Shown piece after piece: positions 1 to 5,984 of a DNA stretch of 6,435 bases (position 1 is its first letter; every line of letters begins with the position of its first letter). The translations under genes and the position numbers were made by a program. The DNA lies in the NCBI GenBank assembly GCA_017743605.1, contig JAGHYO010000135.1, positions 1 through 6,435 of the forward strand, in the 5' to 3' direction. The notes below the pieces were generated by a model, which searched no databases, had not been told where the DNA came from, and was given only the letters and a program-made list of their open reading frames with translations. Origin of the DNA: Thermoflexus sp. (GTDB lineage Bacteria > Chloroflexota > Anaerolineae > Thermoflexales > Thermoflexaceae).

Positions 1-682
1 TCACTGCCCAGCCCCCCGCTGGGTCCGGCGCTTGCAGGTCCACCCAGCCCCCCTCGGCCGGCAGCCGCGGCCACTCAAAGGCCATCGCCGCTGGCGAAAA
101 GCCCACTGCCGCCGCCACCCGCCCTGTCGCCGGCCCGGGCAGCAGCAGCCGCGTCCCCGGCTCCAGGGGAAACAGGGGATGCGCTGCCCACAGGAAATAC
201 AAGGTGTGTTCCGAGCGGTTCTCCACCCGATAGCGCAAATGCACCGAGGGGCGATCCGCCTCCATCATCAGGAGGCGCTCGAAGCGATACGGCAAGATAT
301 GCCCCTCGACGCGCCCGCGGACGAGGAGCCGCTCCCCTTCGATCTGGGCCTCCATCGCCCAGGGCTGGGACCACAACTCCCCGTGATCCGGAAGCGGCAT
401 CCCGTCCCACGGCGCCGCCGGATAAACCCCCGGCGCCACGGAGGGGAAGCATTCGTCCCATCCTCCCAGGTCGAAGGCCGCCACGTACGAGGCCCCGGGA
501 AACGGCCGACGCCACGGCAGATACGGGTTGCGCCAAAGCCAGGAGACGCCCCGCCGCCGGTCCTCCTGCACGGCGATCTTGCCCCCCAGCTCTGGCACCA
601 CGGTCAGCGCCAAGGGCCCGTTGGTTACCCACAGCGCCCGGAAGCCTGCTTCCTCCCTTTCCTCCACGCGCAGGACGTTCAT
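1..682 (-). CDS. Aldose 1-epimerase / galactose mutarotase-like protein, C-terminus cut off by the window edge
   Basis: Read on the minus strand from ATG at 682, the frame is open for 227 codons to the window edge, so the C-terminus is missing. The protein has the look of the galactose mutarotase superfamily: an early PELGGKI segment, then GGWDECFPSV, then PDHGELWSQPW with His100, and later LWAAHPLFPLEPG with His168. In characterised GalM enzymes two histidines at similar spacing act in sugar ring opening and anomer interconversion; I infer the same roles here. No signal peptide is visible, so it should be cytoplasmic. The start overlaps the stop of the racemase-like gene as ATGA, which implies co-transcription and translational coupling. 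The true substrate is unknown; many relatives of this type are non-canonical epimerases. The long open frame in the other register of this strand is a shadow rich in Arg and Gly. Family call fairly sure, exact function not. Confidence 0.75.
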   Translation of the reverse strand, partial: MNVLRVEEREEAGFRALWVTNGPLALTVVPELGGKIAVQEDRRRGVSWLWRNPYLPWRRPFPGASYVAAFDLGGWDECFPSVAPGVYPAAPWDGMPLPDHGELWSQPWAMEAQIEGERLLVRGRVEGHILPYRFERLLMMEADRPSVHLRYRVENRSEHTLYFLWAAHPLFPLEPGTRLLLPGPATGRVAAAVGFSPAAMAFEWPRLPAEGGWVDLQAPDPAGGWAV

Positions 683-1527
683 GGCTGGCGAAGACCCTGC
701 TCCAGCGTGAGGGATCGTTCCGCGGCGTCCCAGCAGAGACCTTCGACAGGCCCATCCCGGCCGATCAGTTGGCGGAGCTGCTCCTGAAAGCGGTGCGGGT
801 CCCCGGTGGTGAAGAAGCGGGCCATCGGTCCGAGGGATAGGGATTGCTCTCCGGCCCGCGTGCGCCATACTTCCAGGGCCTGTCGGGCCACCGCCGGCGC
901 GGGATCGATCAGCAGGACCTCCGGGCCGCTCAGGCCCTGGATCAGCGGGGCGAGGAAGGCGTAATGGGTGCAGGCTAGCACTAAGACGTCGGCGCCCGCC
1001 TGAAGGATCGGATCCAGATGGGCGCGGACGCAGGCCTCCGCCTCCGGACCTTCCAGAAGCCCGGCCTCCACCTGCTCCACCCATCCGGTGCAGACCCGAG
1101 GGACCACCCGGGCGTCCCGGGCGAACCGTTCCACCACCCGGGCCATTAGCGGGCCGTTGAGCGTGCCGAGAGTCCCCAGCACCCCGATCACCCCGCTTCG
1201 GGTGCGGGCAGCGGCGGGCTTTACCGCTGGCTCGATGCCGACGAAAGGGATCTCCGGGAAGGCTTCCCGCAACGGCCAGAGGGCGGACGCCGAGACGGTG
1301 TGGCTGGCCAGGATGATGACCTGGGCGCCCTGTTCCCGGAGGAAGCGCGTGACGGCCTCGGCGAACCGCCGGATCTCCTCCGGCGGCCGCGGGCCGTAGG
1401 GGACGTGGGCCTGGTCAGCCACATACAGGGTGGGGACCTGCGGGGCCAGCCGGACGAGCTCCCGCCACACCGAGAGCCCTCCGACTCCCGAATCGAAGAT
1501 CCCTACTGCCGGAATAGGGGCTTTCAC
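679..1527 (-). CDS. murI: Glutamate racemase-like protein (MurI family) lacking the first catalytic cysteine
   Basis: A 282-residue protein, a normal length for MurI, which interconverts L- and D-glutamate in the cytoplasm to supply D-Glu for peptidoglycan. Family motifs in order: GIFDSGVGGLSV (residues 9-20), PYGPR (43-47), the nucleophile strand ILASHT (72-77), GIEPAVKPA (97-105), IGVLGTLGT (114-122), VEQVEAG (150-156) and LACTHYAFL (184-192). The second catalytic cysteine is present (Cys186). At the first site the usual A-C-N-T reads A-S-H-T: Ser75 (AGC at 1305-1303) and His76. Both differ by one base from the expected codons. Two-base racemases need a thiol on each face of the substrate, so normal activity is doubtful; the protein could be a diverged Asp/Glu-racemase-superfamily enzyme or an inactive copy. 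The GTG start is supported by AGGAG seven bases upstream. It is the first gene of a pair with the mutarotase-like gene. The family assignment is strong; the symbol is by homology only. Confidence 0.85.
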   Translation of the reverse strand: MKAPIPAVGIFDSGVGGLSVWRELVRLAPQVPTLYVADQAHVPYGPRPPEEIRRFAEAVTRFLREQGAQVIILASHTVSASALWPLREAFPEIPFVGIEPAVKPAAARTRSGVIGVLGTLGTLNGPLMARVVERFARDARVVPRVCTGWVEQVEAGLLEGPEAEACVRAHLDPILQAGADVLVLACTHYAFLAPLIQGLSGPEVLLIDPAPAVARQALEVWRTRAGEQSLSLGPMARFFTTGDPHRFQEQLRQLIGRDGPVEGLCWDAAERSLTLEQGLRQP

Positions 1528-1534
1528 AGTTCTG

Positions 1535-1539
1535 CTCCT
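1535..1539 (-). promoter_or_regulatory. Shine-Dalgarno site of the racemase-like gene
   Basis: On the minus strand AGGAG ends seven bases before a GTG at 1527-1525. This fixes GTG rather than any longer reading as the start, because the frame upstream runs into the repeat block. The site lies only about eight bases from the first REP-like palindrome, so the promoter of this gene must lie within or beyond the repeats. Confidence 0.7.
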
Positions 1540-1626
1540 GCTTCCCGGTAGGAGAAGCTTTTGCCCCGAATCTCCTTCTTCGATGACATAAGGCCGCGGC
1601 GGAAGCCGCTCCGATTTGGTCTTTTT

Positions 1627-1768
1627 GTAGGAGGGGCTTTGGCCCCGAACTCTTCTTCAAGGCCCCAAAGGATCCCGATGAAGGCAGCCCCTACCGCCCC
1701 AAACCTCACGTCTTCGATGACGATAAGGGTCGCGGCTGAAGCCGCTCCTACAAAACATAGACCTTCCT
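1627..1768. repeat. First complete composite repeat unit (142 bases)
   Basis: This composite runs from one forward GTAGGAGGGG head to the next. It contains a forward palindrome, the TTCAAGGCCCCAAAG linker, a short inverted GTAG element, a CGTC/GACG mini-hairpin around TTCGAT, the full inverted palindrome, and an AT-richer tail with AACATAGA and CTTCCT. The second composite (1769-1907) repeats all of these in the same order with scattered substitutions and a three-base insertion in the short inverted element. That order points to tandem duplication of a whole BIME rather than independent insertions. Confidence 0.75.
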
Positions 1769-1907
1769 GTAGGAGGGCCTTTAGCCCCGAACCCTCCTTC
1801 AAGGCCCCAAAGGGCCCTAGCGAAGGCGGCCCCTGCTACCCCGAACCTCCGTCTTCGATGACGCGAAGTCGCGGCGAAAGCCGCTCCTACCAAACATAGA
1901 TCTTCCT
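1769..1907. repeat. Second complete composite repeat unit (139 bases)
   Basis: This is a diverged tandem copy of the preceding unit, with the same module order. It ends with AACATAGATCTTCCT directly before a fourth forward palindrome at 1908. That last palindrome is followed by unique sequence, so a third composite is present only as its first module. Confidence 0.75.
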
Positions 1908-1931
1908 GTAGGAGGGGCTTCAGCCCCGAAC

Positions 1932-2108
1932 TTGTTTTCAATTTTCCCATCCGCTCAGGGACGGATGCTGCTCTTCCTGATCTCTCGGACAGTCTTCGTT
2001 ATTATAATGCCCCTTGGCTTCGATCCGCTGGAGGATGCGATGCGATGGCTGATCCTCCAGGTTGCCGCCATCCCGCTGGATGGAGCGCACGACCTTTGCC
2101 CCCAGGCG
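1932..2108. other. Intergenic stretch between the repeats and the amidohydrolase remnant
   Basis: I see no supported gene in this stretch. It contains ATTATAAT at 2001-2008, which reads as a TATAAT-like hexamer on both strands, but neither strand has a convincing -35 hexamer at 16-18 bases. The plus frame continues open into the downstream amidohydrolase remnant, and part of it could be badly decayed upstream sequence of that gene. I cannot recognise the N-terminal metal-binding HxH region of the family here. Confidence 0.4.
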
Positions 2109-2659
2109 GGAGGGGCAGGGCTGGAGGATACCCTCGCCTTCATCTAGCAGTGGAACGGCGCCGCCGATGGCTGCGTCCGGTGCGCGCTGGGTCCCCACTC
2201 TCCCGATATGTGCCCGCCGGATTTCCTGCGCCGCGTCGTGAAAGGGGCGGAGCGGCTCGGCACCGGCATCCACCTCCATGCGTCGGAGTCAGAGGAGCAG
2301 GCGCGCAACTCCCCCCAGGCCGATGGTCGGACGCCTGTGGCCCATCGGGCTAAGCTCGGCGTCTTTGAGCATCCCACCCTCGCTGCCCGTGCGGCGTTAC
2401 AGAGCTTGGCGCCCCCGCGGACCTGATCCTGCTGGACACGCGAGGCGTCTACTGGTTTCCACGCCATAGCCTGGCCGCGAACATCGTCTACGCCAGCCAT
2501 CCCTCCGATGTCCGCTATGTCTTCTGCGATGGCTGCCCCCTCTTGTGGGATGGCCAGCTGGTCACGCTGGATGAGGAGCGCATCCGCCACGCGGCGGAAC
2601 GGCGGGCCTTCCGAATGGTCGGCGCCCCGATGCGGCCGATGCGGCGGTATGCGGGATGA
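2109..2659 (+). pseudogene. Remnant of an MtaD/TRZ-ATZ-type amidohydrolase (methylthioadenosine/S-adenosylhomocysteine or similar deaminase)
   Basis: Two pieces of a metal-dependent amidohydrolase are visible. The first piece (plus frame, 2109 to about 2391) reads GLEDTLAFI, then a TAG stop at 2145-2147, then QWNGAADGCVRCALGPHSPD and GTGIHLHASESEEQA. This matches the family pattern of a short helix, then APH-Y/S-P, then a metal-ligand H-x-H strand followed by E. The second piece, in another frame from about 2405 to the TGA at 2657, reads LGAPADLILLDT, then VYASHPSDVRYVFCDG, then a DGQLVTLDEERI-like tail. This is the usual C-terminus of the family. The N-terminal HxH, the second histidine site and the catalytic Asp region, well over 100 residues, are absent. 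With a nonsense codon, an internal deletion and a frame change the gene cannot make an enzyme. Intact relatives deaminate purine-type or triazine substrates; the original substrate cannot be told. Confidence 0.7.
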
Positions 2660-2970
2660 GCGCGCCCGCAACGCGTCGCGCCCATGGGTCTCAAACCCTC
2701 GCTCCAGTGGATCACTTCCGGGCTCCCCTTCGTGTCCGCCTGGCCGTGGCGGCAGGGCCGTGAGGTCAGCCGCCCGCGCGATCCTGCAGATGCGGGCCGC
2801 TTCAGAGATCCACAGCATGCCCTGTCCTTTGGGCGTCGGGAGGATCCGGGGTCGTGTGATCCAAGATCAAAAGCCACTCCCGGAGATCTATGAACACCCT
2901 CGCTGCCCGTGGATCCCGCTCCCGCAGATGGATCGCTTGGCCTGGCATGCCCAGCCCCCGTTTCCAGGGC
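2660..2970. other. Stretch with no recognisable gene
   Basis: Open frames exist on both strands, but none shows a family motif or a good Shine-Dalgarno site. The minus-strand frame from 3107 to 2802 has a protein-like stretch (VFIDLREWLLILDHTTPD) with only moderate GC at third positions, about two thirds by my count. It could be a decayed gene, but I do not call it. A 17-base sequence at 2895-2911 is identical to 2375-2391 inside the amidohydrolase remnant. Confidence 0.4.
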
Positions 2971-3000
2971 TTCTCAAGGGGATGAGCCGGAATGTATAAT
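2971..3000 (+). promoter_or_regulatory. Candidate housekeeping promoter of the mrp operon
   Basis: A perfect TATAAT lies at 2995-3000, preceded directly by TG. A weak -35-like TTCTCA at 2971-2976 sits 18 bases upstream, matching TTGACA at four of six positions. Perfect -10 hexamers are rare in this GC-rich sequence. Transcription would start near 3007, giving a leader of about 220 bases before mrpA. Inference from consensus only. Confidence 0.5.
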
Positions 3001-3006
3001 TTGGGG

Positions 3007-3225
3007 AGTCCGCGGGATCGCCGCACTGTCCGATGGAGCGGCTGGGAAATGGCGCGGATGTCGGGGTGAAGTAACCGGGCGCCTTTCTGGGGCAGCGTTG
3101 TAGGCAACGGATCCCATGCGCACTGCTCAGGAACCCCCTAAGACGAATCCGCGCGGATGTGCGATGCACAGGCTCCTTAGGAAGATTTCACTTTTAGCAC
3201 CTTGAGGCTCTTAGGGGATGTGACC
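3007..3225 (+). promoter_or_regulatory. Structured 5' leader of mrpA, possible cis-regulatory RNA
   Basis: Several hairpins can be drawn: GCCGC/GCGGC (3020-3024 with 3038-3042), CGTTG-TAGG-CAACG (3096-3109), the palindrome ATCCGCGCGGAT (3147-3158), TGTGC-GAT-GCACA (3158-3170) and TCCT-T-AGGA (3174-3182). CCCCTAAG at 3135-3142 is perfectly complementary to CTTAGGGG at 3210-3217, which contains the mrpA Shine-Dalgarno. The same CCTAAG could instead pair with CTTAGG at 3176-3181, so two mutually exclusive folds are possible. I could not match the leader to a riboswitch class from memory, so the regulatory role is inference. Confidence 0.35.
3213..3217 (+). promoter_or_regulatory. Shine-Dalgarno site that sets the mrpA start
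   Basis: AGGGG ends eight bases before ATG at 3226. An upstream in-frame TTG (3202) and GTG (3220) would give longer proteins, but the TTG has no comparable site and the GTG would be too close. The ATG also begins directly with a hydrophobic membrane segment, as usual for MrpA. Confidence 0.7.
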
Positions 3226-5529
3226 ATGATTGCAGCGGTCCTTTCCGGATTTGCACTGGCGATCGCCGCGCCGGGGATCGTCCGACTGTCCCCCGGGGCA
3301 TCGGGCTGGCTCTTGGCGCTCCTCCCTGCGGGGCTGACCCTGTATTTCGCTCGCTTTCTTGGACCGATTGCAGCAGGGCAAACTATCGCGATTTCTTATC
3401 CCTGGGTCGCCGACTTGGGGGTTTCCTTATCCTTCCGCTTGGACGGGCTGAGCCTCCTCTTTGCCCTACTCGTCTGCGGCATCGGCGCTCTGATTACGAT
3501 ATACGCGGGTCGCTATCTGCACGGACACCCACACTTGGATCGCTTCTATATCTATCTTTTGATGTTCATGACGTCTATGTTGGGGCTGGTCTTGGCCGAT
3601 AACGTGCTGACGATGTTCATCTTTTGGGAACTGACCAGCCTGACTTCCTTTCTGCTGATTGGCTTCGAGCATGAACGGGAGGCCGCGCGCTCGGCGGCGC
3701 TCCAGGCGCTCTTGGTCACCGGGGCAGGGGGGCTGGCCCTGCTAGCGGGGCTGGTCCTGTTGGCCCAGGTGGGGGGCAGCTCGGAGTTCTCTGTGCTGAT
3801 CCGCGAAGGGCGGGCGATCCAGCAGCATCCGCTTTACCTGCCGATCCTCCTGCTGATCCTGATCGGGGCTTTCGCCAAGTCGGCCCAGTTCCCCTTCCAT
3901 TTTTGGCTGCCGAACGCGATGGAAGCCCCCACGCCGGTCAGCGCTTATCTGCACTCCGCCACGATGGTGAAAGCGGGAGTGTATCTCCTGGCTCGCCTCA
4001 CCCCTGTGCTGGGCGGGAGCGAGGCCTGGCGCTACCTCGTCGGCGGGGTCGGGATGATCACCATGCTCCTGGGCGCCGCGATGGCCCTCTGGCAGCGGGA
4101 CATGAAGCGGATCCTGGCCTATTCCACCGTCAGCGCCCTCGGCACGCTGACCCTGCTGCTGGGGCTGGATACCGTTCTCTCCGTCAAGGCGGCGATGGTT
4201 TTCTTGTTGACCCACGCGCTGTACAAGGGCGCGCTTTTCCTGGTTGCTGGAGCCGTGGACCATGAGACGGGCGTCCGGGATGTGACGCAGCTGGGCCGTC
4301 TGGCCCCGGCGATGCCCGTCACTGCGGTCGCTGCCGGCTTGGCGGGGCTCTCTATGGCGGGGCTTCCGCCAACGCTGGGGTTCATCAACAAGGAGCTGCT
4401 CTATGAAGCTCAGCTCCAGGCGTCACGCTTAGCCGTTCCGGTGACGGTCGCCGGGGTGCTGTCGAATGTGTTCCTCGTGGCGGTGGCGGGGATCGTGGCC
4501 CTCGCCCCCTTCCTCGGGCGCCGTGCCGCTTTGTCGAAGAGGCCGCACGAGGCGCCGCCCGCCCTGCTCGTCGGCCCGTTGTTTCTGGCAGCGATCAGCC
4601 TCGTCGGCGGCCTTTTCCCCAAAGTGGTCGCGGAACTGCTTCTGTCGGCCTCCGTCCGGGCAGTGCGGCCCGAAGCGACCACCCTGGAGCTGAAACTTTG
4701 GCACGGGATCAACCCAGCCTTCGCCTTGAGCGTGCTCACCCTCGCCGCTGGCGTCGCCGTCTACGCCGCGCGGGGATTCTGGCATCGGACGAGCTGGCTG
4801 GCGGGCGCCATCGATCGGTGGGGCCCGCAGGGCGGGTATGCCCTGCTCCTATCAGGCCTCAATGGAGTGGCCCAGGCCCAGACACGTCTCCTGCAGAACG
4901 GCTATCTGCGGTTTTACCTGATGGCCATCATCGCCGCCACCGTCGGGCTGGTGGGATCCGCGCTGCTCCTGCGGGGCGGGGAGATCGCAGCGCCGAGCCG
5001 GCTCTGGGACGTCCGGCTCCACGAATGGGCCATCGCCGCCCTCACCCTGGCCGCCGCGCTGATGGCGGTGCTGACCTCTTCGCGGCTGGCTGCGGCGGCC
5101 GCCCTGGGCATCATCGGCTACAGCATAGCCCTTTTTTATGTCTTCTTCAGCGCGCCCGATCTGGCGATGACCCAGTTCGCCGTGGAAACCCTGACGGTCA
5201 TCCTGTTCGTCTTGGTGGTCTATCGGCTGCCGCGCTTTACCCCTCTGTCGAGCCTGAGGGCGCGCGTCCGGGATGCTGTGGTCGCCCTTCTGGCCGGCGG
5301 CATGATGACCGCACTGGTGCTGACCGCAATCGCCATTTCCCGTGAGTCACACCTCGCCTCTTATTTTGTGGAGAACAGCTGGACACAGGCTCAAGGCCGT
5401 AACGTGGTCAACGTCATCCTGGTGGACTTCCGTGCGCTGGACACGTTAGGAGAGATCACGGTGCTTGCGGTAGCCGCCATCGGCATTTACGCTCTGCTTC
5501 GGCTGCGGCTGGAGAAACCACGACGATGA
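3226..5529 (+). CDS. mrpA: Na+/H+ antiporter subunit MrpA (MnhA), with MbhD- and MbhE-like C-terminal parts
   Basis: A 767-residue polytopic membrane protein, close to the usual size of about 800 for MrpA, the largest subunit of the Mrp Na+/H+ antiporter and a homologue of complex I NuoL. Domains in order: NuoL-type N-terminal part with FRLDGLS (70-76); proton-antiporter core (about 118-400) with FWELTS and Glu135, FAKSAQFPFHFWLP with Lys218, AYLHSATMVKAGVYLL with His243 and Lys249, LTHALYKGALFL with His330 and Lys334, and FINKELL with Lys389; a linker; an MbhD/DUF4040 segment (about 615-666) with SAPDLAMTQFAVETLTV and Glu654; and an MbhE-like end (about 726-761) with VNVILVDFRALDTLGEITVL and Glu743. 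The charged residues are those of the proton path in the family. It heads the mrp operon, and its stop TGA overlaps a following ATG as ATGA. No frameshift or missing key residue seen. Confidence 0.96.
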   Translation: MIAAVLSGFALAIAAPGIVRLSPGASGWLLALLPAGLTLYFARFLGPIAAGQTIAISYPWVADLGVSLSFRLDGLSLLFALLVCGIGALITIYAGRYLHGHPHLDRFYIYLLMFMTSMLGLVLADNVLTMFIFWELTSLTSFLLIGFEHEREAARSAALQALLVTGAGGLALLAGLVLLAQVGGSSEFSVLIREGRAIQQHPLYLPILLLILIGAFAKSAQFPFHFWLPNAMEAPTPVSAYLHSATMVKAGVYLLARLTPVLGGSEAWRYLVGGVGMITMLLGAAMALWQRDMKRILAYSTVSALGTLTLLLGLDTVLSVKAAMVFLLTHALYKGALFLVAGAVDHETGVRDVTQLGRLAPAMPVTAVAAGLAGLSMAGLPPTLGFINKELLYEAQLQASRLAVPVTVAGVLSNVFLVAVAGIVALAPFLGRRAALSKRPHEAPPALLVGPLFLAAISLVGGLFPKVVAELLLSASVRAVRPEATTLELKLWHGINPAFALSVLTLAAGVAVYAARGFWHRTSWLAGAIDRWGPQGGYALLLSGLNGVAQAQTRLLQNGYLRFYLMAIIAATVGLVGSALLLRGGEIAAPSRLWDVRLHEWAIAALTLAAALMAVLTSSRLAAAAALGIIGYSIALFYVFFSAPDLAMTQFAVETLTVILFVLVVYRLPRFTPLSSLRARVRDAVVALLAGGMMTALVLTAIAISRESHLASYFVENSWTQAQGRNVVNVILVDFRALDTLGEITVLAVAAIGIYALLRLRLEKPRR

Positions 5530-5576
5530 TACGCCGTCCACCAGAGGAAACCTTTCGGCTGGGGGAGGATGCCTGA
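5526..5576 (+). CDS. Possible 16-codon coupling ORF between mrpA and mrpB
   Basis: ATG at 5526 overlaps the mrpA stop (ATGA) and opens a frame of 16 codons, MIRRPPEETFRLGEDA. It ends in TGA at 5574-5576, which overlaps the ATG of mrpB (TGATG). GGAGA at 5511-5515 could serve as a distant Shine-Dalgarno. The frame could pass ribosomes from mrpA to mrpB. The peptide resembles nothing I know, and the space may simply be the mrpA-mrpB spacer, whose GGGAGG site serves mrpB. Weak call. Confidence 0.2.
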   Translation: MIRRPPEETFRLGEDA

Positions 5577-5983
5577 TGTTCTCGCTCATCCTGTCCGCAG
5601 CGGTTCGGTATCTGTTCCCGCTGATGTTGCTCTTCTCGCTGTTTATCCTGTTGCGTGGTCATAACGAGCCAGGCGGGGGGTTCGTGGGAGGGCTGATCGT
5701 CGCAGCCGCTTTCTCTTTCTACGCCATCGCTTACGGCGTGCCGGCGGCCCGCCGGACCCTGGGCGTGGACCCCCGCGCGCTCATCGGCCTGGGACTGATG
5801 ATCGCCGTCAGCAGCGGGCTCTGGTCTGTGTTCCATGGACGGCCCTTTATGACCGGGATGTGGATGGAAATGACAGTCCCGGTGTTGGGAAAATTCGGCA
5901 CGCCCTTCCTTTTTGATGTGGGCGTCTACCTGGTTGTGATCGGAGTCATGTTGACCATTATCTTCTCTCTGGCGGAGGAATGA
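5576..5983 (+). CDS. mrpB: Na+/H+ antiporter subunit MrpB (MnhB)
   Basis: A 135-residue membrane protein with about four transmembrane segments, the normal size for MrpB. The family hallmark RGHNEPGGGFVGG lies at residues 27-39, after the first membrane helix. A GDP-like loop follows with a second polar turn (HGRPFMTGMW), and the last helix is VGVYLVVIGVMLTII. MrpB is an essential structural part of the Mrp antiporter in the cytoplasmic membrane and packs next to the C-terminal part of MrpA. The start is supported by GGGAGG at 5563-5568, seven bases upstream. It follows mrpA by 46 bases and precedes mrpC by one base, so it is clearly in the same operon. Confidence 0.95.
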   Translation: MFSLILSAAVRYLFPLMLLFSLFILLRGHNEPGGGFVGGLIVAAAFSFYAIAYGVPAARRTLGVDPRALIGLGLMIAVSSGLWSVFHGRPFMTGMWMEMTVPVLGKFGTPFLFDVGVYLVVIGVMLTIIFSLAEE

Positions 5984-5984
5984 T

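Larger units (their letters stand above)
1548..1931. repeat. Cluster of GTAG-headed REP-like palindromes in both orientations (BIME-like)
   Basis: Short palindromic units recur on both strands. Forward copies, of the type GTAGGAGGGGCTTTGGCCCC, lie at 1548-1570 (degenerate), 1627-1650, 1769-1792 and 1908-1931. Inverted copies, which on the minus strand read GTAGGAGCGGCTTCAGCCGC, lie at 1593-1615 (degenerate, head lost), 1729-1751 and 1868-1890. Shorter inverted relatives headed by GTAG sit at 1680-1694 and 1822-1839. Forward and inverted copies alternate, and the whole composite repeats with spacings of 142 and 139 bases; the first composite is shortened to 79 bases. Shared linkers include GTCTTCGATGAC and TTCAAGGCCCCAAAG. 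Each unit can fold into a hairpin (GGGGC with GCCCC, or GCGGC with GCCGC). GTAG-headed REPs are known to be associated with RAYT (TnpA-REP) tyrosine transposases; none is in this window. Open frames here only translate the repeat. Confidence 0.85.

Noticed and set aside
75..755. Minus-strand 226-codon open frame
   Set aside because: It is an Arg/Gly/Ala-rich shadow of the mutarotase-like gene, which has recognisable motifs and a proper ATGA overlap in another frame.
1548..1931. CRISPR array
   Set aside because: The repeats are palindromic, alternate in orientation, and the intervening sequence is itself repeated rather than unique spacers.
1415..1950. Open frames on both strands across the repeat block, with peptides such as SGLKPLLQ and VGAAFAAT recurring
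   Set aside because: The peptides repeat only because the DNA repeats; there is no ribosome site or family, and frames on both strands are equally open.
2001..2008. TATAAT-like promoter readable on both strands
   Set aside because: No adequate -35 hexamer on either strand at suitable spacing, and the plus-strand target would be a pseudogene.
2144..2818. Minus-strand 224-codon open frame
   Set aside because: It is antisense to the amidohydrolase remnant and has low-complexity, motif-free composition.
2802..3107. Minus-strand open frame with VFIDLREWLLILDHTTPD
   Set aside because: Parts look protein-like, but there is no family match I can name, no ribosome site, and it overlaps the mrp promoter and leader; at most a decayed gene.
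3007..3225. Known riboswitch classes (cobalamin, ydaO c-di-AMP, fluoride, Mg2+)
   Set aside because: Fragments such as GGGGTGAA resemble parts of known motifs, but the remaining conserved blocks are not present in order.
3202..3225. TTG at 3202 as mrpA start
   Set aside because: The ATG at 3226 has a well-placed AGGGG and begins at the first membrane helix; the TTG has neither.
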